From Candidatus Aminicenantota bacterium (GTDB taxonomy: Bacteria > Acidobacteriota > Aminicenantia > Aminicenantales > Saccharicenantaceae): DNA of 13,198 nt. The notes under the pieces were generated by a model. The model was not told the DNA's origin. It ran no database searches and was given only the letters and a program-made list of their open reading frames with translations. Each line of letters begins with the position of its first letter. The first letter of the stretch is position 1. The translations under genes and the position numbers were made by a program. Positions 1 through 6,368 of this stretch are shown here, in pieces. The stretch lies in the NCBI GenBank assembly GCA_026393955.1, contig JAPKZE010000288.1, positions 1 through 13,198 on the forward strand. The letters run 5' to 3'.

Positions 1-492
1 TTTCGGCGCGGAGAAGACTTCGCTGCCCAGTTCTTCCTTTCCCGGCGGCCCTTGAAAGTAGCGCACAACGCCTCTGGCGCCGCGCGTGACGACGATGCTC
101 GCGCAGTTCTCGTGCAGGGCTTTTAGCATGCGGCTGCGAGCCGTCCGCGTTTGCAGATCGGCGCCGAAAAGCGCGGCGGCATAGCCCGCGGCGGCCGCGG
201 CCAGAACGATCCCTTTCGCGGCCAGGAAGCCGCGAAAGCGGCCTCCCAGAAAGAGGACGTTCTCGAGCGCGCCGGTGTCGATGTCCGTGCGCACGGCGTC
301 CTGGGCGGCGATAAGAAAGACATGCGGCAGAAGAAAGAAGAAGAACCGGGCCGCGGTCCCGTACGAATCGGTGAGCCCGATCCAGACCACGAACACCGGC
401 AAGGCCAGACCGGCGGCGAGGGCCAGCGGCGAAGAGACGATCTTGCGGCGGGTGATGCGCCAGGTCAGCGCGAGAAGTGCCGTGTCAGGCAT
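1..492 (-). CDS. ABC-2-type transporter permease-like membrane protein (partial, C-terminus off window)
   Basis: The reading frame is open for 164 codons and leaves the window at its left edge. The start at 492 is well supported: a GGAGGAG ribosome-binding sequence lies 8 nt upstream, inside the end of the preceding gene, giving a 28-nt overlap. Three hydrophobic segments are visible at about residues 22-41, 47-65 and 91-110. Between the second and third is a cytoplasmic-type stretch with a D-x-D-x-G-x-L-E-N pattern followed by R-G-F-L-A-A-K-G, which resembles the coupling region of ABC-2-type permeases (a segment leading to 'fl.gK'). After the third segment comes a soluble stretch of at least 50 residues, which is less typical and may be an inserted domain. 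The family call is inferred from pattern only. No ATP-binding partner is in the window; it may lie just beyond the left edge. As the last visible gene of the peptide/propeller/thioredoxin-like operon, it could be its transport component. Confidence 0.55.
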   Translation of the reverse strand, partial: MPDTALLALTWRITRRKIVSSPLALAAGLALPVFVVWIGLTDSYGTAARFFFFLLPHVFLIAAQDAVRTDIDTGALENVLFLGGRFRGFLAAKGIVLAAAAAGYAAALFGADLQTRTARSRMLKALHENCASIVVTRGARGVVRYFQGPPGKEELGSEVFSAPK

Positions 493-935
493 CGGATCAA
501 CTCCTCCCGGCGGGCCTCGGGTCCGAGATAGGGATCGTCCCTGTAGACCGCCTCCGTCCCCAGGAGCAGGACCTTGAAGGGAACGGCATCGACATGGAAC
601 TTGCGGTAGAGGACCCGTCGCCGATCCAGGACGACCGGCGACGTCCAGGCATGTTTATCGAGAAAGACCTCCAGATCGTCGCGTAGGGCAATGGACACTC
701 CGACGACGGCGACGGGCCAGCGGCCCTGGTCGACGAGATATCGCGCCTCGAACAGCTCCTCGTAGCAGACGGGGCACTCGATCGAGAAGAAGACGAGGAG
801 CACCGGGCCCGTTGCCGCCGGGGCCGCCTCGGCCAGACTCGAGCAGATGCGGACTTCGGCCGGACCGCCGGCCGCGCCGGGGAGACCGGCGGCCAAGAGC
901 GCGGCCGCGGTGAACAGGGGGAAACCCGGGCTCAT
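465..935 (-). CDS. Exported thioredoxin-fold (TlpA/peroxiredoxin-like) protein
   Basis: This 156-residue protein starts with a signal peptide-like hydrophobic stretch (residues 6-23, Ala/Leu/Gly-rich). A thioredoxin fold follows: a beta strand VLLVFF leads into a redox site C54-P-V-C57, and a 'V-D-A-V-P-F' segment carries the expected cis-proline at P119. The CxxC plus cis-Pro pair supports a role in thiol-disulfide exchange outside the cytoplasm, as in TlpA/ResA-type proteins; CPVC is not the commonest dipeptide for that group, so oxidant versus reductant cannot be decided. The start codon overlaps the stop of the propeller gene as ATGA, which indicates translational coupling. Its 3' end overlaps the next membrane-protein gene by 28 nt. 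A natural substrate would be the four-cysteine peptide encoded at the head of the operon; this link is inference. Confidence 0.8.
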   Translation of the reverse strand: MSPGFPLFTAAALLAAGLPGAAGGPAEVRICSSLAEAAPAATGPVLLVFFSIECPVCYEELFEARYLVDQGRWPVAVVGVSIALRDDLEVFLDKHAWTSPVVLDRRRVLYRKFHVDAVPFKVLLLGTEAVYRDDPYLGPEARREELIRCLTRHFSR

Positions 936-1942
936 GGGCCGACCTCGAAGATCCTCAGGGCGCTCTCATCGTCCACGGCGAACAAACGCCCGTCCGCCAC
1001 GAGGAAGCGATGGATCGGGCAGGGCAGCTCGACGGCCGCCTGCAGGCGGCCCCGGGCATCGACCACGGACAGCGTCCGTCCCGGCCCGAGGTCCCGGCCG
1101 GACACGACCTCGGGCGCCGAAAGATAGAACCGGCCCCGGTCCCGGGCCGCGGACCAGCAGAATCCGGCCAGGCGCAACGTGCGCCGGTCCGAAGTCAGCT
1201 CCACCGTCTTGAAGGCGTGGCGCTCGTCGACGGCGACCGTCCCCAGAAGGACCCCCGAGCCGGAGAAATGGGAAATAGTCCTCTCGCCGCTCCGGAACAC
1301 GACATAGAAGTCCTCGGCCTCGCCGCGGCACACCAGGATCATGTTCCGGAAGGCATCGAAAACCGGGTCGGACGAGGTCCGGGCTTCGAGCCCTTGCCAG
1401 ACGGACCGGCCGGCCAGGTCGAGGATGTGCAGGAGCTTTTCTCCTTTCTTCCGGCCGGGCGGATTGGCCGTGACCAGGATCCGGTCCGGGCCCAGGGCGA
1501 GGACCCGGTCAGGCGCGAAGGGCAGCTTGAAACCGCCTCGCGGCCGGCCTTCGCGGTCGAAGATCTGGATCCGGAAATTGAGCTTGTCGGCGACGACGAT
1601 CGCATCGCCGGCGGCGGCCACGCCGGAGGGGAAGTTGAGCTCTCCGGGGCCGTCGCCCTTCCGGCCGAAAGACCGGAGGAACCGGCCTTCACCCGAAAAG
1701 ACCTTGATGGCGCAATCCAGGGCATCGGCGATATACAGCCGGTCCGGGGCCAGGACCATTGCGACCGGCCGGCCCAGGACAGCCTCGTCCTCAGGATTCG
1801 AGGGCAGGGCGATCTCGACGGCCTTCAGGTGCGGGACCGGAGAATCAAAGAGGGCCAGTCCCGGTTCGGGGACAGTCCCTTTCATCAAATTGACGGCGGC
1901 GAGAAGGAGCATAGCCGCTGCGGCGCATTTTCCGGCTTTCAT
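932..1942 (-). CDS. Secreted six-bladed beta-propeller (NHL-repeat-like) protein
   Basis: This is a 336-residue protein. The ATG at 1942 has an AGGGG ribosome-binding sequence 7 nt upstream and opens a signal peptide (about residues 1-19). The frame stays open far upstream, but that extension is antisense to hutU and has no protein character. The body has repeated blade-like units. The clearest blade is near residues 92-135: F-G-R-K-G-D-G-P-G-E-L, then P-S-G-V, then a strand and 'IQIFDREGR'. This 'G.G.GPGEf..P.gva' signature is typical of NHL-type and '6-bladed beta-propeller' secreted proteins, which act as binding scaffolds rather than by a known common catalysis. Residues 20-31 are encoded by a copy of a REP-like repeat that also occurs at 2379-2408. 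It lies 65 nt downstream of the peptide gene and is coupled by ATGA to the thioredoxin-fold gene. Confidence 0.8.
   Translation of the reverse strand: MKAGKCAAAAMLLLAAVNLMKGTVPEPGLALFDSPVPHLKAVEIALPSNPEDEAVLGRPVAMVLAPDRLYIADALDCAIKVFSGEGRFLRSFGRKGDGPGELNFPSGVAAAGDAIVVADKLNFRIQIFDREGRPRGGFKLPFAPDRVLALGPDRILVTANPPGRKKGEKLLHILDLAGRSVWQGLEARTSSDPVFDAFRNMILVCRGEAEDFYVVFRSGERTISHFSGSGVLLGTVAVDERHAFKTVELTSDRRTLRLAGFCWSAARDRGRFYLSAPEVVSGRDLGPGRTLSVVDARGRLQAAVELPCPIHRFLVADGRLFAVDDESALRIFEVGP
1853..1882. repeat. REP-like bipartite repeat, copy 1 (inside propeller gene)
   Basis: The plus strand reads GGCCAGTCCC, then 8 unrelated bases, then GACAGTCCCTT. The same two blocks with the same 8-base gap occur at 2379-2407. 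The second block sits in a near-perfect inverted repeat GGGAC-A-GTCCC at 1869-1879. It encodes residues 20-31 of the propeller precursor, just after the signal peptide core. Short GGGACNGTCCC palindromes are a common REP-element theme; assignment to a REP family is inference. Confidence 0.5.
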
Positions 1943-1981
1943 CAGGTATCCCCTTTCTTCGGACCGCGGCGAGGGCCCCCG

Positions 1982-2001
1982 GACGCGGGGGCCCCCGCGT
2001 C
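1982..2001 (-). promoter_or_regulatory. GC-rich stem-loop between peptide and propeller genes
   Basis: A perfect 20-bp palindrome (arms GACGCGGGGG and CCCCCGCGTC) begins 6 nt after the stop codon of the peptide gene. In RNA it would form an 8-bp all-but-one GC stem with a 4-nt loop, and adjoining CCCC/GGGG tracts can extend or rearrange it. There is no run of U after it, so a classical intrinsic terminator is unlikely. It could stabilise the 3' end of the peptide mRNA or partly block read-through, so that peptide exceeds the downstream proteins; both are inference. Confidence 0.5.
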
Positions 2002-2007
2002 CCCTCG

Positions 2008-2226
2008 TCAAATGCCCAGGGCGCACTTGCCGAACGCGATGTCGCAGACCGTGAGCAGCACCATGACCTTGTACCAGGGCTCGTCGACGTTGAGCGTGTA
2101 CTCCCGGCACTTCATGTGGTTGGTGTTGCAGTCGGTCTGGTTGTTCAGGGCGGGGGCGGCCGCGAACGAAGCGGCCGCGGTCACGAGGACCAGTCCCGCC
2201 AGGGCCAAGATCGCCAGCTTTCTCAT
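2008..2226 (-). CDS. Secreted small peptide with symmetric four-cysteine pattern, unknown family
   Basis: A 72-residue precursor starting at the ATG at 2226, with GGAG 7 nt upstream (in AAAGGAGA). Residues 1-22 are a clear signal peptide: M-R-K, a leucine/alanine-rich core, then A-A-A-S-F-A-A-A, with cleavage likely around residues 22-26. The mature part of about 48 residues has exactly four cysteines, C33, C40, C61 and C68, spaced C-x6-C-x20-C-x6-C. It is polar around the first pair (N-N-Q-T-D-C-N-T-N-H) and hydrophobic around the second (W-Y-K-V-M-V-L-L). It ends shortly after the last cysteine. I do not recognise a family. Being the first gene of an operon with a propeller, a thioredoxin-fold protein and a transporter-like protein, it looks like a disulfide-bonded exported product or a signal, but no function can be assigned. 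Confidence 0.75.
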   Translation of the reverse strand: MRKLAILALAGLVLVTAAASFAAAPALNNQTDCNTNHMKCREYTLNVDEPWYKVMVLLTVCDIAFGKCALGI

Positions 2227-2297
2227 TGGCTGTCTCCTTTCGCCCCCTGTAAGAGCAAACGGCATGCCAGGGCGGGAGGCCCGGGACGAGGTCCAAG

Positions 2298-2303
2298 CCT
2301 ATA
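2298..2303 (-). promoter_or_regulatory. Possible -10 element for the peptide operon
   Basis: The minus strand carries TATAGG here, 72 nt upstream of the peptide start. No -35 box resembling TTGACA sits at 16-18 nt spacing, so this is only the best candidate in the 255-base gap between hutU and the peptide gene. Apart from this element and the REP-like repeat at 2379-2408, I see nothing else in that gap. Confidence 0.2.
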
Positions 2304-2378
2304 CAAAGGAAGGAGATGGACGCCGGGGGAAAAGATGACTGGAAACCGGTGTTTACAGATGCGAACTGGGGGCACCGG

Positions 2379-2408
2379 GGCCAGTCCCCTTTAGAAGACA
2401 GTCCCTTC
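2379..2408. repeat. REP-like bipartite repeat, copy 2 (intergenic)
   Basis: The plus strand has GGCCAGTCCC, an 8-base gap, then GACAGTCCCTT, matching both blocks and the gap length of the copy at 1853-1882, 526 bases away in the same orientation. This copy lies in the gap between hutU and the peptide gene, the usual place for REP elements. Confidence 0.5.
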
Positions 2409-2481
2409 TCTTTCTTTTGGTTCGCCTCCCGTTTTCCCGGCTTTCCTCTCGCGGCGGCGATGGATGTCGCCTCGGGCCCCC

Positions 2482-4152
2482 CTACTTCATCATCGGGATC
2501 TTGATGCGGTTCCTTTTCGCGCAGGCGATCGCATCGGGGTAGCCGGCGTCGGCGTGGCGCACGACACCCAGGCCCGGGTCGGCCGTGAGCACACGCTCCA
2601 GCCGGCGCGCCATCATGGCCGTCCCGTCGGCGACGATGACCATCCCGGCATGGATGGACAGACCGATGCCGACGCCGCCGCCGTGGTGGACCGAGACCCA
2701 CGAGGCCCCGCTGACCGCGTTGAGCAGGGCGTTGAGGACGGGCCAGTCGGCAATGGCGTCCGAGCCGTCGCGCATGCCTTCGGTCTCGCGGTTGGGCGAG
2801 GAGACCGACCCCGTGTCGAGGTGGTCGCGCCCGATGACGACGGGCGCGGAGATCTTGCCTTTCTTGACCAGGTTGTTGATGACCGCCCCGAAGCGGGCCC
2901 GCTCGCCGTAGCCCAGCCAGCAGATCCGCGACGGCAACCCCTGGAACTTGATCTGGGCTCTGGCCTTGCGGATCCAACGGGCCAGGGCCTCGTCCTCCGG
3001 GAACTCCCTGAGCACGGCCTCGTCGGTGGCATAGATGTCCTGCGGCTTGCCCGAAAGCGCCGCCCACCGGAACGGGCCCTTGCCGACGCAGAAGAGCGGC
3101 CGGATATACTCCGGCACGAATCCGGGGATGTCGAAAGCCCTGGCGACCCCGGCCTTCTGGGCCTGGCCGCGGAGGTTGTTGCCGTAGTCGAAGGCCCGGG
3201 CCCCCCGCTTTTGCAGCTCGAGCATGGCTTCGACGTGGGCGGCCATGGCCGCATAAGACCGGCGGATGTAGTCCGCAGGGTCCTTGGCCCTGAGCGCCAG
3301 GGCCTCCGCATAGGACAGGCCGTTGGGGACATAACCGTTGAGCTCGTCGTGGGCCGAGGTCTGGTCGGTCAGGATGTCGGGCGTGAGGCCCCGGCGCACG
3401 AACTCCGGCAGGACGTCCGCCGCGTTGCCGAGCAATGCGATCGAAAGCGGGGCGCCCTTCTTGATGGCCTCGCCTGCCAGGCGCAGCGCCTCGTCCAGGC
3501 TGTCGGTCATCGTATCGACGTAGCGGGTCTCGAGCCGCCGCTCGATGCGGCGCGGATCGACCTCGACGACGATGGCCACGCCGTCGTTCATGGTCACGGC
3601 CAGCGGCTGGGCCCCGCCCATGCCTCCGAGCCCGGCCGTCAGGGTCAGCCGGCCCCGGAGCGAGCCGCCGAAATGCCGCCGGGCCGCCTCGGCCAGAGTC
3701 TCATAGGTCCCCTGCAGGATGCCCTGCGTCCCGATGTAGATCCAGCTGCCGGCGGTCATCTGCCCGTACATGGTCAGCCCCAGCGCTTCGAGGCGCCGGA
3801 ACTCGTCCCAATTGGCCCACTTGGGGACCAGCATGGCATTGGAGATGAGGACGCGCGGCGCCTCGGCATGGGTTTTGAACACGGCCACGGGCTTGCCCGA
3901 CTGCACGACGAGCGTCTCGTCGTTCTCGAGCTTCTTCAGGCTGGCGACGATAGCCCGGTAGGCCTCCCAGTTCCGGGCGGCCTTTCCGGTGCCGCCGTAG
4001 ACGATGAGCTCGGCGGGCTTCTCGGCCACCTGGGGGTCGAGATTGTTCATGAGCATCCGCAGCGCCGCTTCCTGGGCCCAGCCCTTGGCCGAAATGCGGG
4101 ACCCCCTCGGGGCCCTGATATTCAGGACCGGTTCATTGGCCGCCTTTGCCAT
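2482..4152 (-). CDS. hutU: Urocanate hydratase (urocanase)
   Basis: Urocanase adds water to urocanate to give 4-imidazolone-5-propionate, the second step of histidine breakdown, in the cytoplasm with tightly bound NAD+. The 556-residue length equals the family norm and the similarity is continuous: early Y-G-G-T-G-K-A-A-R-N-W, then S-N-A-M-L-V-P-x-W-A-N-W, the glycine-rich NAD+ site G-L-G-G-M-G-G-A-Q near 174-182, T-D-Q-T-S-A-H-D near 262-269, and G-L-P-S-R-I-C-W-L-G with C411, which matches the active-site region around Cys410 of the Pseudomonas enzyme. Near the end are I-G-R-D-H-L-D-x-G-S-V and H-H-G-G-G-V-G. The ATG at 4152 has GGAG 7 nt upstream and a good promoter behind it. No hutH, hutI or hut regulator is in the window, so this copy stands alone here and is probably monocistronic. 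Confidence 0.97.
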   Translation of the reverse strand: MAKAANEPVLNIRAPRGSRISAKGWAQEAALRMLMNNLDPQVAEKPAELIVYGGTGKAARNWEAYRAIVASLKKLENDETLVVQSGKPVAVFKTHAEAPRVLISNAMLVPKWANWDEFRRLEALGLTMYGQMTAGSWIYIGTQGILQGTYETLAEAARRHFGGSLRGRLTLTAGLGGMGGAQPLAVTMNDGVAIVVEVDPRRIERRLETRYVDTMTDSLDEALRLAGEAIKKGAPLSIALLGNAADVLPEFVRRGLTPDILTDQTSAHDELNGYVPNGLSYAEALALRAKDPADYIRRSYAAMAAHVEAMLELQKRGARAFDYGNNLRGQAQKAGVARAFDIPGFVPEYIRPLFCVGKGPFRWAALSGKPQDIYATDEAVLREFPEDEALARWIRKARAQIKFQGLPSRICWLGYGERARFGAVINNLVKKGKISAPVVIGRDHLDTGSVSSPNRETEGMRDGSDAIADWPVLNALLNAVSGASWVSVHHGGGVGIGLSIHAGMVIVADGTAMMARRLERVLTADPGLGVVRHADAGYPDAIACAKRNRIKIPMMK

Positions 4153-4184
4153 TTTTTGTCTCCTCTAAGACGTTTTGCGCGAGG

Positions 4185-4214
4185 AATATACCACAGCGGC
4201 GCGGACCTTATCAA
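4185..4214 (-). promoter_or_regulatory. Sigma-70-type promoter of hutU
   Basis: On the minus strand TTGATA (4214-4209) is followed after 18 nt by TATATT (4190-4185). The start point would be near 4178, giving a leader of about 25 nt with the GGAG site. It is divergent from the promoter at 4230-4257. Confidence 0.65.
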
Positions 4215-4229
4215 AAGCAAAAATAAGGA

Positions 4230-4257
4230 TTGACCCCGGCGGGGAAACTGGTATACA
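4230..4257 (+). promoter_or_regulatory. Sigma-70-type promoter of the GGDEF-PilZ gene
   Basis: TTGACC (4230-4235) is separated by 16 nt from TATACA (4252-4257). Transcription would start near 4264, leaving a leader of about 53 nt before the ATG at 4317. This also shows that the in-frame TTG at 4230 is part of the -35 box and not a start codon. Confidence 0.65.
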
Positions 4258-4316
4258 AAATATCCAGGAAAAGGAAAAGTCGGATCTTCTTTCGCGGCAA
4301 AGACGCAGCGAGGGCT

Positions 4317-6338
4317 ATGTTCCAGAAGCGTATTCTCGTCATTCATCCGTCCTCTGCGGAAGCCGACCGCCTCGCCCTCCTGGCCCAGAAGTTCGGGACC
4401 GTCGTCTGTGAGCATGATCCGGAGAGCGCGCTCGGCGCGTTCGCCGAGGGATCTCTCGTCGCCGCGGTCATCGACGCGTCCTTGGCGCGATCCCCTCACC
4501 TCATGGCCATGGTCCGTCCGCCGACCGGGGTCCTCATCACGGGCGAGGACGAGGACGAGATCTCCCGCGCGGTCGAGAACTGGCCGCGGACGATCGACAC
4601 GGACGCCTGCCCCACCTCCCCCGCCGCGCCGCGGGACGGCGCCTTCACGCGCGCCCTGGGGCGGATCGTCGAACACGCCCGCCTGAAGCTCGAGACGGCC
4701 GACCTGCGCCGGAGCATCGGCATCCAGGAGGTCAAGGTCAAGGACGTGCTCGGCGAGATCAGCGAGATCAAGGGCCTGCTCAACTCGGGCTTCCTCCGCG
4801 AGGTCGAAAAACGCCTGGCCATCGAGGCCCGTTATATCGGCTCCCAGAAGGAGCGCCAGCGGTTCGAGTCCATCCTCCTGCGCATCTACGGCGCCGACGA
4901 CGTCAACAGCCTGCTCGACATCGTGCCCGAGATCCGGGACACCGTCCACGCCTCGAGCGTCTCCGTCTACATCATGGAGGAGAACGACGTCATCGGCCGC
5001 TACCTGAAGCCGCTCGTCTGGGACAACGCCTTCCTGACCCACTCCGACTTCTCGAAATACATCGCCACCCTCGAGGCCCAGGACTTCGCCGCCTCGGTCG
5101 CCCGCTACGGCCACGACATCGCCGTCGCCAACCTGACCTTCGACCGGCGCCTGAGCAAGCGCTACACGTCCCTGCTCAAGGCCGCGCCGCGGAGCCTGCT
5201 CGGCGTGCCCATCATGCACGGGCCCAAGGTCATCGGCGTCCTGGAGGTCACCAACAAGACCGCCGCGGGCCAACCCGTCCCCGAAGGGTTCTCCCGCGAG
5301 GACCAGCAGATCCTGCGCGGCCTGTCGGACCACATGGCGATCGCCATGACCAAGCTCAACCTCATCCAGTTCGACCCGCTGACAGGCCTGCTCAGGCCGG
5401 AGCCGTTCTTCGAAAAAGTCCTGCAGAAGATCAACGGCCTGAGCAAGCGCCGCCGCGAGGAGGGCGCCATGGCCCTGGTCATGGGCGACGTCGACTGGTT
5501 CAAGGCCTATAACGACCGCAACGGGCAGGAGGCCGGCAACCGGCTGCTGCGCGAGCTCGGCCATGTCCTCAAGCTGGCCATCCGCGAGGAGGACCTGATC
5601 TGCCGCTACGGCGGCGAGGAGTTCCTGTTCTTCCTCATGGGCGTCAAGGGCGTCGAGGAAGCGTCCCTGCTGACGGACCGCATCCGCAAGAACGTCGAGG
5701 ACCACTACTTCGAGCTGCAGGAATTCCAGCCCCGCGGCAACCTGACCATGTCCTTCGGCGTGACGGTGTTCCCGAAGAACTTCGGTGAGCAGCCGGCCCT
5801 CATGACCCGGTCCGAGCTCAAGCGCCTGGCCGGCGAGGCCGACTTGGCCCTGGCCGAGGCCAAGGGCAAGGCCCGCCCGGACCTCAAGCCGCGCGGCCCC
5901 GGCGACATCGCCGGCGACAAGAACCGCGTCTGCAGCTTCGTCGGGCAGGAGGCCGGGGTGGACGGGAAGGCCGTGGCCGTGGCCCGGAACGGGCAGGCCC
6001 TCCGCGAGAAAAGGAAGTCCGAGCGCTACATGGTCTCGACGCCCTTCCTCTACCGCGACAACGGCGGGTTCAAGGTCGCCAAGACCGTCAACATCAGCCT
6101 GGAGGGGGCGCGCATCGTGTCCGACGCGCCGCTTGCCGAGGGCCCGTCGTTCGATTCGATCCTGGTCATCGAGGACAAGGCCACCCCGGTCAAGTGCTCG
6201 CTCGTCTATGCGGAACGGGGCGTCGGCGATCCGGGCTTCTTCTACACGGGGGTGAAGTTCGAGGATCTGACCTTCAAGGAGATCAAGGGACTCGAGAGCT
6301 ACCTCCTGCACTTCCGCCGGCGGGACACGCTCCCCTGA
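4317..6338 (+). CDS. Diguanylate cyclase: degenerate receiver-GAF-GGDEF-PilZ protein
   Basis: A 673-residue cytoplasmic protein expected to make c-di-GMP from two GTP. Residues 1-95 look like a response-regulator receiver: R-I-L-V-I-H-P-S-S replaces the usual acidic pair, D53 (in A-A-V-I-D-A-S) matches the phospho-acceptor, and T75 is kept, so phosphorylation is doubtful. A helical linker (about 115-185) leads to a GAF domain (about 186-345). The GGDEF domain (about 350-520) has D-P-L-T-G-L near its start, the active signature G-G-E-E-F at 432-436, and an inhibitory-site R-E-E-D at 423-426 exactly five residues before it, so product inhibition is expected. The C-terminal PilZ domain (about 563-670) has R566-x3-R570 and N592-x-S-x2-G597, a complete c-di-GMP-binding signature. 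The ATG at 4317 is chosen because the upstream part of the frame contains the promoter; a GAGGG lies very close (2 nt), so the ribosome-binding site is imperfect. Confidence 0.9.
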   Translation: MFQKRILVIHPSSAEADRLALLAQKFGTVVCEHDPESALGAFAEGSLVAAVIDASLARSPHLMAMVRPPTGVLITGEDEDEISRAVENWPRTIDTDACPTSPAAPRDGAFTRALGRIVEHARLKLETADLRRSIGIQEVKVKDVLGEISEIKGLLNSGFLREVEKRLAIEARYIGSQKERQRFESILLRIYGADDVNSLLDIVPEIRDTVHASSVSVYIMEENDVIGRYLKPLVWDNAFLTHSDFSKYIATLEAQDFAASVARYGHDIAVANLTFDRRLSKRYTSLLKAAPRSLLGVPIMHGPKVIGVLEVTNKTAAGQPVPEGFSREDQQILRGLSDHMAIAMTKLNLIQFDPLTGLLRPEPFFEKVLQKINGLSKRRREEGAMALVMGDVDWFKAYNDRNGQEAGNRLLRELGHVLKLAIREEDLICRYGGEEFLFFLMGVKGVEEASLLTDRIRKNVEDHYFELQEFQPRGNLTMSFGVTVFPKNFGEQPALMTRSELKRLAGEADLALAEAKGKARPDLKPRGPGDIAGDKNRVCSFVGQEAGVDGKAVAVARNGQALREKRKSERYMVSTPFLYRDNGGFKVAKTVNISLEGARIVSDAPLAEGPSFDSILVIEDKATPVKCSLVYAERGVGDPGFFYTGVKFEDLTFKEIKGLESYLLHFRRRDTLP

Positions 6339-6345
6339 TGACGCG

Positions 6346-6361
6346 CCGGACGCCCGTCCGG
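6346..6361. terminator. Hairpin between convergent genes, possible bidirectional terminator
   Basis: CCGGAC-GCCC-GTCCGG forms a 6-bp GC stem with a 4-nt loop in the 30-base space between the convergent GGDEF-PilZ and coiled-coil genes. It is symmetric, so it could serve both strands, but neither side has a long T tract, so termination strength is uncertain. Confidence 0.4.
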
Positions 6362-6368
6362 CCGGGGC

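Noticed and set aside
2008..2226. Peptide as a NVEALA-type bacteroidetal peptide, which is also found near six-bladed propellers
   Set aside because: The context is similar in idea, but the peptide lacks the N-V-E-A-L-A segment and has a different cysteine arrangement.
1943..3067. N-terminal extension of the propeller frame to a 711-residue protein
   Set aside because: The extra part is antisense to hutU and the peptide gene and is Arg/Gly/Pro-rich without fold signals; the ATG at 1942 has a ribosome-binding site and a signal peptide.
2464..4233. 589-codon plus-strand frame opposite hutU
   Set aside because: Antisense shadow of a clear urocanase; composition is repetitive and no motif is seen.
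4230..4316. TTG at 4230 as start of the GGDEF-PilZ protein
   Set aside because: The TTG is part of the -35 box TTGACC, and the -10 box lies inside the would-be coding extension.
4122..6311. 729-codon open frame on the minus strand opposite the GGDEF-PilZ gene
   Set aside because: It is a high-GC codon shadow (Leu/Asp/Val/Gly/Glu-rich, low complexity); the plus strand has full domain signatures.
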